64,000 nucleotides of DNA, taken from positions 434,001 through 498,000 of the forward strand of contig CAVZDD010000003.1 of assembly GCA_963773945.1 (NCBI GenBank), in the 5' to 3' direction. Of this stretch, positions 15,904 through 24,885 are shown one piece after another. The position numbers and the translations under genes are program-made. The number at the start of each line of letters is the position of its first letter. The stretch's first letter is position 1. Below the pieces are notes generated by a model that worked only from the letters and a program-made list of their open reading frames with translations, made no database searches and was not told the DNA's origin. Source of the DNA: JAKIWV01 sp963773945. GTDB taxonomy: Archaea; Thermoplasmatota; Thermoplasmata; Lutacidiplasmatales; UBA184.

Positions 15904-17148
15904 GCGGTCTGCGCCCCCAGGCCCATTTCCTTCACCAGTTTCCAAAACTCTTCGTCCGAGATTCCCGGCTGCTCGAACAAACGGCGGTACTCCGCCAGGA
16001 AGGCCTCAAGCTCCTCCTTGGACCGGGACTCGGCGCTCGCCTTGAGTCGTTGGAGTAGGTCGACGAGGACTGGATCCGGGAGTTCCATCCCCCGCTCCTT
16101 GAGCTTCTCCACCAGCGCGGCCTTGCCGGTGTGCTTCCCCAAAATCATGCGGCGTTGCCGGCCGATGACGTCCGGCTGGACGGGTTCGTAGGTCAGCGTG
16201 TGAGCCAGAATCCCATGGGTGTGAATCCCAGCCTCGTGCGAGAAGGCGTTGTACCCGACGACCGACTTCGTGGGGGAGACCGGGACCCCGGAAATCTCTT
16301 CCACGAGGCGAGACAGCTCGTACAGGCGGGACAAGTCGAGACCCGTCCGTATGCCGTAGAGGTGCTCGAGACAGATCGCGAGCTCCTCCAGCGGGACGTT
16401 CCCCGCACGCTCGCCGAGTCCGTTGACACAAACGTGCGGGCTCGTTACCCCTTCCTCGAGTGCGGTCAGCGCGTTGGCCGTGGCAAGGCCGAAGTCGTTG
16501 TGACAGTGCACGGACCAATCCGTGGGTTGGACGCGCCGGTGGAACTCGCGAAGGTACCCACCGGAACGTCAGGGGCGTCATGATGCCCACCGTGTCCGCG
16601 ATGACTAGCCTATCGGCCCCTTCGGCCTTCACGGCCAGATAGAGCCGCTCCACAAAGTCGAACGGAGCACGGACGGTATCTTCGGTAACGAAGGCGACAT
16701 GTAAACCGGCCTCCTTGGCCTGACGTACACACCGTGTGGCCGCGGTCAGGACTTCCTCCTGGGACATCTTGAGCTTGTACTGAAGATGGACGTTGCTCGC
16801 CGCGACAAAGATCGCGATGTGCGTGGCGCCCGACCGGATCACGGCATCGACATCTCCGGGAACCGTTCGCGCCGCGGCGAGGATTTTCGCCTTGAGCCCG
16901 GCACCGGCCACTCGACGAACGGCCTCGGCCTCTTCCGGCGAAACGACCGGAATCCCGGCATTGATGACCGAGATGCCCATCTCGGACATGATCTCCGCCA
17001 ATCGGAGCTTCTCTTCGGGGGTGAAGTGGACCCCCGGTGTTTGTTCCCCGTCGCGGAGCGTCTCGTCCCAGAAAATGATCGGGTCCGCGAAGTGGCGTTG
17101 AGAGTCCGTCTCGGTATGGAAGTTCTCGACGAGACCCTCGTCGACCAT
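15900..17148 (-). CDS. 2-isopropylmalate/homocitrate/citramalate synthase family enzyme, with one frameshift
   Basis: This TIM-barrel acetyl-CoA-dependent condensing enzyme starts the operon. The N-terminal frame contains WDETLRDGEQTPGVHF (Arg-Asp metal site) and runs to MTPLTFRW near 16560. The remainder (HCHNDFG metal-binding motif, HEAGIHTHG, C-terminal communication domain) continues in another frame. Removing one base from the CCC at 16557-16559 restores one 415-residue protein (…TFRWYLREFHRRVQP…), so a base-call error is likely. The GEQTPGV signature is closer to citramalate/homocitrate (CimA/AksA) forms than to LeuA; substrate unresolved. The ATG at 17148 lies about 27 bases after a TATA box, so the transcript is probably leaderless. 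Confidence 0.87.
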
Positions 17149-17174
17149 CGGCAGTCAGCGAGCGGGCGATGCGA

Positions 17175-17181
17175 CATAACC
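17175..17181 (-). promoter_or_regulatory. TATA box of the 2-oxoacid/thiolase operon
   Basis: GGTTATG on the minus strand is centred about 29 bases before the synthase ATG, which fits leaderless initiation. It lies back to back with the oxidoreductase promoter at 17287. Confidence 0.5.
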
Positions 17182-17286
17182 TTTCGCGGAGGGAGGCTTC
17201 GTACGTTAACGTACAGCGCTCCGGCACGTTCGGTCGACTCGGTTCCTGTCGGTTTTCCACCTCGGCGGCCCGTCGGTTAGACCATA

Positions 17287-17294
17287 GTTAAATA
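17287..17294 (+). promoter_or_regulatory. TATA box of the 2-oxoacid:ferredoxin oxidoreductase operon
   Basis: GTTAAATA ends 20 bases before the ATG at 17314, so the mRNA probably starts at or very near the start codon. Confidence 0.6.
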
Positions 17295-17313
17295 CGCGCG
17301 CTCCCTCGAATCG

Positions 17314-19161
17314 ATGCCGGTTGCGTACAGCCGGGCCATACTGGAATCCACGATGACAACTCCGGCTGCTCAGGTGCCTGCCCAAGCCATCGTAGCGGAG
17401 GCCGCCCAGCGTCGAGTGCCCAAGGAATTGGCCGACGTATCAGTTATCGTCGGCGGGCAGGGCGGCGACGGTACGCTCACCGTCGTGGACCTCCTCGGCC
17501 GATATTTCCGGAAGCGCGGCCTGTATGTCTACACCTCGCGGAACACGCTCTCCCGGATCCGGGGTGGGCACGCCGACGCGAACGTTCGTGCCTGTCGCGA
17601 CCCCCGGGCCGCGATCAAGGCGAAGGCGGATCTCTTGCTGGCATTCGACCAGGAGGCGATCGAGGTAGTGCGCCCGGAGCTGGATCCGGATGCACTTGTA
17701 CTCTATGATTCGACCTCGTTCAAGGCCGATTATCCAAACTCTCTCGGCTTCCCCTTCGCGACAATGGCCGGTAGCCAACTTGGCCAACCGATCTACAAGA
17801 ACACGGCGGCGTACGGCGCCATCGCAGTGCTCATGGGCTTCGACGACGCCGTGGTTCGTCAAGTCATCGAAGAGCGGTTCAAGCGACGCGGGGCCGAAGC
17901 CCTCGACAAGAACCTCAAGGCGCTCGAGATCGGGCGACGGGCCGCGATGGAGGTGCCTTCGGCCGTGAACCGCTGGTCCCTGGCGGACGGCGACGCCCAC
18001 GATCAGATCTTGACGACGGGTAATCAGGCCACTGCGCTCGGCTTCGTGGTCGGTGGCGGGCGGTTCTTTGCCGGCTATCCCATTACTCCGGCGACGGAGA
18101 TCATGGAGTATCTGATGCGGTATCTCCCCAACTACCACGGAGTGGTCCGGCAAGGGGAGGACGAACTGGCCTCCATCAACATGGTCATCGGCGCCGCGAC
18201 GACGGGCGCTCGGGCCATGACGTCCACGAGCGGTCCGGGTCTCTCGCTGATGACCGAGGGGATTGGCCATGCTTCCACGGCCGAGCTCGGGATCCTGATT
18301 GCCGACTGCCAGCGCGTGGGTCCGTCCACGGGCCAGCCAACACGTCACGAGCAGTCCGACCTAGCCCACTTGGCGCATCTCGGGCATGGCGAGTATCCGA
18401 AGTTCATTCTCGCCCCCGGATCGGCCGAGGACTGCTTCTACCTCACCGTCGACGCGCTCAACCTGGCCGAAAAGTGGCGCCTGCCCGTGATCCTGCTCCT
18501 GGACCAAGCCCTCTCTCAAAATGCTTCGACGGTGCCGCCCTTTGACCTCTCGAGGGTCAAGGTCGAACGTCCCAGCCTGCTCACGGCGGAGATGGTCGCG
18601 GAGCAGGAGACGTACAAGTCCTACGCCTTCAGCCCCAACGGAATCTCTCCGTTCGCCCCGGTCGGAACGCCGGGAGTCACCTCCCAGATCACGGGGAACG
18701 AGCATGATGAGTGGGGGCACGTCTCGGTCAACCCGGCCAACCGGCACAAGATGATGGAGAAGCGCATGGGCAAGCTCCTCCAGGCGCGCGACGAGTTGCC
18801 CCGGCCCCGCTACTTTGGACGGAAGGAGGCCCGCATCGGCCTCATCGGGTACGGCAGCACGAGCGGCCCGATCCTCGAGGCGATGGACGTGCTCGATGCC
18901 GAGGGCATCACTACGAAGTACCTGCAGGCTCGAACGCTCTTCCCCGTCCAACAGGAGACGCTCGGACCGTTCTTCGACTCCCTCGACCTCGCCTTCGTCG
19001 TGGAGCACAATTACACCGGACAGCTGGCACGACTCATCCGCGAGGAGATGCCGCAGTACCACGCGAAGCTGCGCTCGATCCTCAAGTACGATGGATTTTC
19101 GTTCCGGGCACCGGACATTGCAGCACCCATTCGGGAGGCCTTCCATGGTTCAAAGCGCTAA
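17314..19161 (+). CDS. korA: 2-oxoacid:ferredoxin oxidoreductase, fused gamma-alpha subunit
   Basis: This subunit oxidatively decarboxylates 2-oxoacids to acyl-CoA with ferredoxin as acceptor. Its 615 residues hold an N-terminal gamma domain (GGQGGDGTLTVVDLLGRYF, residues about 47-220) followed by the alpha domain with the signature FAGYPITPATE near residue 252. The C-terminus (YGSTSGPILEAMD, VVEHNYTGQL) is the usual transketolase-type domain. ATG 17314 fits leaderless transcription; ATG 17353 is an alternative. The beta subunit overlaps by 17 bases. No delta ferredoxin subunit is present, as in two-subunit archaeal enzymes, so pyruvate and 2-oxoglutarate are both possible substrates. Confidence 0.93.
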   Translation: MPVAYSRAILESTMTTPAAQVPAQAIVAEAAQRRVPKELADVSVIVGGQGGDGTLTVVDLLGRYFRKRGLYVYTSRNTLSRIRGGHADANVRACRDPRAAIKAKADLLLAFDQEAIEVVRPELDPDALVLYDSTSFKADYPNSLGFPFATMAGSQLGQPIYKNTAAYGAIAVLMGFDDAVVRQVIEERFKRRGAEALDKNLKALEIGRRAAMEVPSAVNRWSLADGDAHDQILTTGNQATALGFVVGGGRFFAGYPITPATEIMEYLMRYLPNYHGVVRQGEDELASINMVIGAATTGARAMTSTSGPGLSLMTEGIGHASTAELGILIADCQRVGPSTGQPTRHEQSDLAHLAHLGHGEYPKFILAPGSAEDCFYLTVDALNLAEKWRLPVILLLDQALSQNASTVPPFDLSRVKVERPSLLTAEMVAEQETYKSYAFSPNGISPFAPVGTPGVTSQITGNEHDEWGHVSVNPANRHKMMEKRMGKLLQARDELPRPRYFGRKEARIGLIGYGSTSGPILEAMDVLDAEGITTKYLQARTLFPVQQETLGPFFDSLDLAFVVEHNYTGQLARLIREEMPQYHAKLRSILKYDGFSFRAPDIAAPIREAFHGSKR

Positions 19162-20019
19162 ACCCACGGCCAACACCTGGTGCCCCGGCTGCGGGGACTT
19201 CGGCGTGCTGGCGGCCGCCAAGAAAGCGATCGTTGACCTCAAGATTCCCGTCCACGAGGCGGTCCTCGTCGGGGGCATCGGATGCTCCGGAGGCATCCAC
19301 AATTTCATCGATATCAACGGAGTCCATGCGCTGCATGGCCGGTTGCTGGCGCAGGCGATCGGACTCAAGCTCGCGAATCCGCAGCTCACCGTGTTGGCCG
19401 CGGGGGCGACGGGGACGGCTACGCCATCGGGATGGGCCACTTCATGCACGCGTTCAAGAAGAATGCCTCGATCCTCTACATTGTGATGAACAACGAGACC
19501 TACGGCCTCACGAAGGGCCAGGCCTCGCCCACGTCCCGTTTGGGCTACGAAGGGAACATCGAGGTTCCGTTCGATGCGATCCTTACTGCCCTTTCCATTC
19601 CGTCCGGCGCGTTCATCGCGCGGACCTTCTCCGGCGACCCCAAGACCATGACCGCGGTGCTTTCGGAGGCCTTGCAGTTTAACCGCGACCATCGGGGGTA
19701 CGCGTTCGTCGAGGACTTGTCCCCTTGCGTGACCTACAACGACACGTTCAAGGAGTGGCGCGAGAAGATCGTCAATATCGAGAAGCTTCCCGGCTACGAC
19801 CCCACGGATCGTTCCGCCGTCTTCCGGCTCTGCAGTGAGACGATGAACTCGGGTAAGATCCCGGTCGGCGTCATGCACCGGCCCGGCAAGCCGACCGACT
19901 CCGCGAGCAATCCGCTCGAGCTCAAGTTGCTCCCCGACAACGTCGGTCCGGCGCGCGCCGACATCGAACTCGAGCGCAATCTTCCGGCCTACCGGGCGCT
20001 CCTTGCCAGCGCCGCGTAG
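19145..20019 (+). CDS. korB: 2-oxoacid:ferredoxin oxidoreductase beta subunit, with one frameshift
   Basis: This is the TPP- and [4Fe-4S]-binding subunit. The start TWCPGCGDFGVL supplies cluster cysteines, and VGGIGCSGG follows. The frame breaks at the GGGGG run at 19402-19406, where the conserved TPP motif AAGGDGDGYAIGMGH should be read. One additional G restores it and the whole protein (291 residues), which continues with NNETYGLTKGQASPTS, the family's specificity loop. A single-base deletion in a homopolymer is far likelier than a dead gene, because both sides are fully conserved. It is co-transcribed with korA. Confidence 0.9.
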
Positions 20020-20044
20020 GGTCCGGCCGGGTCGGAGCCGGGCC

Positions 20045-20980
20045 ATGCTCGGACCATTACGGCTCGCCACCCGACTCCTCCTGCTCGCCGTCACTGTGGC
20101 GCTCATGCTCGAGGCGTTCGCCCCCCTGGCGATCGCCAGTGCTCCGGCGCCCGGCATCACGATCACCCTCGCTTCCGACGGGTCCGTGAGCACCGGGCTC
20201 GAGACCGTAGTGTCGAACGGCTCGTCGCTACGAGGTGCCATGGATGGGTACTTCGGCCCCCTGATCGAGACGCTGCCGGGCACCAACGCGACGAGGGCCG
20301 CTCTCCTCGCGGAGATCAACGCGACGGAGAGCAACCCGTTCACAGCCGGCCTCTTCGGCAGCCGGAGTGGACGGGTGGACAGCGGGGAGGTCGCGAAGTT
20401 CCAGAACTTGATCCTGAGCGAAGCGAAGTTGCTCCCGCTCAGCGACTTCACCGGGCTTCTCAATGTGACGATGGACGGCCGGGCCCCCCTCTCCGACCAA
20501 CTCCAGGGGATCGCGTTCACGAACGCGCCCGGCCTCGACAACTCGTCGGCCGCCATGGGCGTGGTGGCCACGCTCTACGTCGTGTTCTCCTGGAGCGGGG
20601 TCGGGTCGTCGCACGTGTTCCAGATCGCGTGGAACCTTCCGGCGATTCTGGGGAACTTGAGCATTCCCCTGCAGCCCGTCAACCTCTCGTTCGCGACTCC
20701 CCAAGCGGTTACCATCACTTCGGTGACCGGCCTCCTCGGGACCCAGATCTCGAACGATCCTTTCGGGTACGGGTCGGCCTCGGCGTCCGGGCAGTACACC
20801 CCGCTCCCGGGGCACACGATCGTGATCCGATTCGGGCCGTCGTTCCCGACCGGCGACGTCCTGATCGGGGGACTGATCGGGGCGGCGGTGGTCGCGACTG
20901 TCGCGGTTGTTCTTCTCCGCCGGCGACGGCGCCAGCGGGCCGTAACGCCCCCGGGAGCTCCGGCGTCCCCTAGCCCGTAG
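20045..20980 (+). CDS. Secreted, membrane-anchored protein of unknown function
   Basis: The protein has 311 residues. The ATG at 20045 is followed by a signal peptide (LLLLAVTVALMLEAFAPLAIASA), about 230 residues of extracellular sequence with several sequons (NGS, NAT, NVT, NSS, NLS), then one transmembrane helix (GLIGAAVVATVAVVLL) and a polybasic tail RRRRRQR. The topology is the same as the secreted protein at 3731-4558, but I see no sequence similarity. I recognise no domain. It starts 25 bp after korB and may be transcribed with it. Confidence 0.7.
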   Translation: MLGPLRLATRLLLLAVTVALMLEAFAPLAIASAPAPGITITLASDGSVSTGLETVVSNGSSLRGAMDGYFGPLIETLPGTNATRAALLAEINATESNPFTAGLFGSRSGRVDSGEVAKFQNLILSEAKLLPLSDFTGLLNVTMDGRAPLSDQLQGIAFTNAPGLDNSSAAMGVVATLYVVFSWSGVGSSHVFQIAWNLPAILGNLSIPLQPVNLSFATPQAVTITSVTGLLGTQISNDPFGYGSASASGQYTPLPGHTIVIRFGPSFPTGDVLIGGLIGAAVVATVAVVLLRRRRRQRAVTPPGAPASPSP

Positions 20981-20997
20981 GGGGTGGGACCGTCGTC

Positions 20998-22314
20998 TGG
21001 GTTGGCGTCGACGACACTGACAGCCCCCGACGGGGCTGCACGACCTACACCCTGACGGAGGTCATCCGGGTCGCGAATCAGCTTAGATTCGACCTGATCA
21101 ACGAACCGCGACTCGTGCGCCTCAATCCGAACGTGCCCTCGAAGACGAGGGGCAACGCCGCTTTAGTCGCCCGGTTCGCCCACGGATACGGCGAGCCGAA
21201 AGTGGTGGGAGCCCTCCCCACCGGACCGGTTCTTTGCTACCGCTCGGGTCGCGAGCTCTCGGAGCCGGAGCGGACCCGCCTCGCCGATGCGCTATGGACC
21301 GCCGTGCTGGCCGCCTCGGCCGGGACCGACCCGGGAACGGATCCGGCGCTGCTGGTCCTCCGGCGGAGACCGCCGGCGGAACTTTACTGGGAGGCGGTCC
21401 GCCGCATCGTAACGCTCGACGAAGTCCACCGATGGCTCGCGGGGACCACCCCCATCATCCGCTCCGTGCCGTCCGGCGTGGGACAGATCGGGGCGGCGGC
21501 CGCGCTCGCCTGGCCGGGCGGGCACCCGACCTGGGAGGCCATCGCCTACCGGGAGCCGGCCCGCTGGGGAACCGACCGACAGGTCGACCGGGCCTCGGTC
21601 GCCGGCGCCGTCGAACGGCACCGAGAACTGTTCCTCTGTTTCGATGCGAGGACCCGACGGCTCCTCATCGCCCCCCACACGGCGTGTCCGATCCTCTTTG
21701 GACTCCGCGCGACGGCGCCCCACGCCGCGATGGAGGCGCTTCAAGAGATTCGCTCCGAACCCGTCGCGCGCTGGCTGCTCTTCCGGACGAACCAGGGGAC
21801 GGGAGACCACGTGCGTCGGCCGTGGCCCATCCCTGCGATTCCCTATACGGCGGGATCGCTGAGGGGCCGACTGGCCGAGCGTCCGGTCCCGGGACGGGGA
21901 GGACACCTCGTGTTCCCTCTCAAACTCGACTCCGGAGTTCGGGTCCGCTGCGCGGTCTTCGAACCGACCAAGACCTTACCGCGCGTCCTCCGGAGTCTGC
22001 TGCCCGGCGACCGAGTCCGTCTGTGGGGCGGTTCGCAGGAGGACCCTGTCTTCCGCGTGGAAGGCCTCGACCTGTTGTCGCTCGGGCCGCGCTGGGCCCC
22101 GCCAACGAACCCTCGATGCCCGACGTGCGCCCATCGAATGGGATCGCTCGGCGCCGGCCGCGGCTTCCGGTGTAGCCGATGCCGGTATCGGTCTCCCCCG
22201 GAGAGCCGACCCTCACTCCGCGTCCCGCCGGAATTTCCGGTCGGGCGGTACCACCCCACCCCCTCGGCTCGGCGACATCTCGCCCCGCGCGGGCCGGAGC
22301 CCGGAGTACCGTGA
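20998..22314 (+). CDS. tiaS: tRNA(Ile2) 2-agmatinylcytidine synthetase TiaS, start codon not identifiable
   Basis: TiaS attaches agmatine to C34 of tRNA-Ile(CAU) using ATP so that AUA is read. The N-terminal catalytic motif WVGVDDTDSPRRGCTTY is encoded from 20998, then LVRLNPNVPSKTRGNAA, and the C-terminal OB fold and Zn-ribbon (CPTCAHRMG, CSRCRY). From 20998 there are 438 codons, near the family length. No ATG, GTG or TTG exists in this frame between the stop at 20971-20973 and the conserved motif. The first GTG in frame, 21115, would delete the catalytic Asp pair. GTG 20984 is out of frame by one, so a one-base loss near 20985-20997 is the simplest explanation. Confidence 0.9.
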   Translation, partial: WVGVDDTDSPRRGCTTYTLTEVIRVANQLRFDLINEPRLVRLNPNVPSKTRGNAALVARFAHGYGEPKVVGALPTGPVLCYRSGRELSEPERTRLADALWTAVLAASAGTDPGTDPALLVLRRRPPAELYWEAVRRIVTLDEVHRWLAGTTPIIRSVPSGVGQIGAAAALAWPGGHPTWEAIAYREPARWGTDRQVDRASVAGAVERHRELFLCFDARTRRLLIAPHTACPILFGLRATAPHAAMEALQEIRSEPVARWLLFRTNQGTGDHVRRPWPIPAIPYTAGSLRGRLAERPVPGRGGHLVFPLKLDSGVRVRCAVFEPTKTLPRVLRSLLPGDRVRLWGGSQEDPVFRVEGLDLLSLGPRWAPPTNPRCPTCAHRMGSLGAGRGFRCSRCRYRSPPESRPSLRVPPEFPVGRYHPTPSARRHLAPRGPEPGVP

Positions 22315-22465
22315 GTTCGGATGAATTAAGAGGCCGGACGGAACCTCTCCTGACGGGCGCGTCCACCGGCGCCGATCCTTGGAGCCGAGCGACCATGATT
22401 TCCTCTCTCTCTCGTTCGTGGCTCCGGTGGGTCGGGCGGACTGCCGGCTTCTAGGAGCGGAAGCG

Positions 22466-23557
22466 ATGGCGCAGTGCCCCGTGTGCGGTGCGGAGAACCC
22501 GCCCGAAGCCTCGAACTGCCTATCCTGTCAACTCGCGACGACCCTCTTCGAACCGGTTCGAGAAGCCGCTGGCTCCACGACGGACGACTCGGACTATGCG
22601 CGGGCCATCGCAGAGATCTTGGCGGTCGTAGGGCCCGGGACCGAGGACTCGACGGCGGGCTCCTCGGAATCCAACTACGTCGCGACGCTGACAGCCCAGC
22701 CGAGGTTTCCTGCACTCTCGGAGCCGAAAGCCCCGGCCGTCGCAACGGCGCGAGACCTCACGGTTCCTCGCCTGCCGACTCTCCCTCCGGGGTCCGGCCT
22801 TGCCCTCGTTCAGCGACAGGTGGAGGACCTGGTGCAGGTCGGGCGACGCGAGGGGCTCGACCTCAAAGATGCGGACGAGCGAATGTTCCGCGCCCTGAAG
22901 GACGAGAACCTCCCCGGACTCGATGAGGTGCGTCGAGCCCTCTTCGTCCGGGTCGCGGGCTCGGTAGTCGAAGACCTGGAAGTCCAGACCGCCCGTCGGA
23001 ACGAACTCGCGCCGCTCGTTACCACGGCAACCATCGATACCGAGCTCGGGAGCGCCCGCTCCGCGTTCACCACCGGGGACCTTTCGGGCACGGTCCGTCG
23101 ACTGCGCCAAGCCGCCGACGGCTTGTCGGCGCTCGAGGAACGATGGGCCACCTCGCAGATTCTCACGGCGGAAGCGGACCTGATGATCGAAACGCTGCGC
23201 GAGTTAGGCCGGGACCCCGGCCCGGCGCTGGGTCCCCTCGCCGAGGGACGACGGCTTGCCCGCGCCGGGGATTCGGATCGGGCCGAGCACGTCCTCGCGG
23301 GCGCGAATCGAGCGCTGTGGGGCCTCCTCGTTCCTCAGTTGAATGAGAGCCTGCAGGCGATCCGCACCCAGCTCCAGGGACGGGTATCGACCGAACAGGA
23401 CATCGAGCCGGTGGTCCACGAACTGCGGCAACTCGCGGCCCTGATTCGGCGACGGAACTTTGGGGCCGCGGTGGCTGCGTATCGGCGGCTTCGCACCGCC
23501 GCGTTGGCGCTCTCCGCGCCGGCTCCGACACCGCGCGTCTCGTTCCCCGACTCCTAA
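22466..23557 (+). CDS. Zn-ribbon protein with long helical region, unknown function
   Basis: The protein has 363 residues. It opens with a double-Cys zinc ribbon (CPVCGAENPPEASNCLSC), followed by a Ser/Thr/Asp-rich linker to about residue 100. It then becomes almost wholly alpha-helical with many Leu/Ala/Arg/Glu residues (about 115-350), suggestive of coiled coils or a TPR-like bundle. ATG 22466 directly precedes the ribbon and has a purine-rich GGAGCGG upstream. No family is recognised. The pattern of an N-terminal ribbon plus helical rod recurs in archaeal proteins that act as scaffolds, but that is only an analogy. The end overlaps the hisS promoter. Confidence 0.65.
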   Translation: MAQCPVCGAENPPEASNCLSCQLATTLFEPVREAAGSTTDDSDYARAIAEILAVVGPGTEDSTAGSSESNYVATLTAQPRFPALSEPKAPAVATARDLTVPRLPTLPPGSGLALVQRQVEDLVQVGRREGLDLKDADERMFRALKDENLPGLDEVRRALFVRVAGSVVEDLEVQTARRNELAPLVTTATIDTELGSARSAFTTGDLSGTVRRLRQAADGLSALEERWATSQILTAEADLMIETLRELGRDPGPALGPLAEGRRLARAGDSDRAEHVLAGANRALWGLLVPQLNESLQAIRTQLQGRVSTEQDIEPVVHELRQLAALIRRRNFGAAVAAYRRLRTAALALSAPAPTPRVSFPDS

Positions 23558-23562
23558 ATATC
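23555..23562 (+). promoter_or_regulatory. TATA box of hisS
   Basis: TAAATATC overlaps the stop codon of the preceding gene and lies about 25 bases before the hisS ATG at 23584, so a leaderless mRNA is expected. Confidence 0.6.
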
Positions 23563-23583
23563 TCGGGGTCGCTCCTTCCGTCC

Positions 23584-24885
23584 ATGCCGTTTTCGACGTT
23601 GAGGGGTTTCCGGGACTATCCGCCCCCCGACGCGTCGGCGCGGGCGGAGATCCGGCGCCGGATGCGCCAGGTCGCCCATCGGTGCGGCTTCCAGGAGCTC
23701 GAGACGCCCAGCGTCGAGAGCCTGGACCTCTTCCGGGTCAAGAGCGGGGGCGAGATCGAGGAGCAGGTCTGGGCCTTCGACGATAAGGGGGGCCGCGAGG
23801 TCGCCCTCATCCCGGAAACGACGCCGGGCCTCGCCCGCGTCTTCGCTGAGCGGGCCAAGTCCGAACCGCTCCCCGTCAAATGGGTCACCCTCTCGAAGCT
23901 GTGGCGCTACGAGGAGCCGCAGGCCGGCCGCTCCCGTGAGTTTTCCCAGGTGAACTTCGACATCCTCGGCGTGTCGGGCATCGAGGCGGATGCCGAGCTG
24001 CTCGCGACCGCCGCCCTCGCCCTCGACGAAGTCGGCGCCCAGGGACTCTACGCATTCCGGGTCAGCGACCGACACTTTGCCGAAGGCATCGGACATTCGG
24101 TGGGCGCCCGGGACCTCCTCCTCTTCTTCCACGCTCTCGACCGGCGCTCCAAGGTCACCGAACGGGAATTCGCCGCCGACCTCCAGCGATCGGGGGTCGG
24201 ACCCGAAGGGATCGGAGCCCTCACCGAGATCCTGTCCGCGGCCGGCGCCGGAGTTTCCGCAGACCACGCGGAGGCTTTTCTGGCCCGCTGGAACGAACCC
24301 CCGCTCCCCGCCCCGGGTCCGGAAGGCGTCGCGCGGCTCCGCGCCTTGTTCGCCCGCGTCGTGAAGCTCGGGCTCGGGGACCGGGTGATCTTCGACCCGA
24401 CGGTGGTCCGGGGCCTCGCGTACTATACCTCCACGGTGTTCGAGTGCTACGCTCGGGAGGGCGAATCGCGTTCGCTCTTCGGTGGGGGTCGCTATGACCA
24501 CCTCATCGAACTGTTCGGAGGACCGCCGACGCCGGCCTGTGGACTAGCCATCGGCGACCAGACCCTGGAGCTTCTCCTGCGGGGGGCCGGGCGCTGGCCT
24601 GCGGGGGACCCGCCCCTCGATACCTATGTGATCGCCGCCACGCCGGAGTTCACGGCAGAGGCCGCCGCCTGGGCGCAACGCCTTCGGGTCGCCGGCCTTT
24701 CCGCCGACTCCGACCTGATGGGGCGGTCGATGTCCCGACAGCTCAGGGAAGCGGCTCGTCGGCGTGCCCGCCGGGCCCTGATCGTCGGTCCTCAGGAGGC
24801 CGCTCGGGGTGTGGTGCTCGAGCGTGACCTAACGTCGGGTGCGCAGCGTGAGTTGCGCCCCGACGAGGTTCTACCTCCGGCGTGA
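23584..24885 (+). CDS. hisS: Histidine-tRNA ligase
   Basis: This class II synthetase charges tRNA-His. Its 433 residues contain motif 1 (GFQELETPSVESLDLF), motif 2 (KLWRYEEPQAGRSREF), the HisRS motifs FDPTVVRGLAYYTSTVFE and SLFGGGRYDHLI, motif 3 (PACGLAIGDQTLEL), and a C-terminal anticodon-binding domain. The last 143 bp overlap, on the opposite strand, the 3' end of the CDIN1-like gene. The gene follows its own promoter. Confidence 0.96.
   Translation: MPFSTLRGFRDYPPPDASARAEIRRRMRQVAHRCGFQELETPSVESLDLFRVKSGGEIEEQVWAFDDKGGREVALIPETTPGLARVFAERAKSEPLPVKWVTLSKLWRYEEPQAGRSREFSQVNFDILGVSGIEADAELLATAALALDEVGAQGLYAFRVSDRHFAEGIGHSVGARDLLLFFHALDRRSKVTEREFAADLQRSGVGPEGIGALTEILSAAGAGVSADHAEAFLARWNEPPLPAPGPEGVARLRALFARVVKLGLGDRVIFDPTVVRGLAYYTSTVFECYAREGESRSLFGGGRYDHLIELFGGPPTPACGLAIGDQTLELLLRGAGRWPAGDPPLDTYVIAATPEFTAEAAAWAQRLRVAGLSADSDLMGRSMSRQLREAARRRARRALIVGPQEAARGVVLERDLTSGAQRELRPDEVLPPA

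Noticed and set aside
15900..17148. Condensing synthase as a true pseudogene
   Set aside because: Both parts are fully conserved and joined by removing one base in a CCC run; five other conserved genes show the same kind of error.
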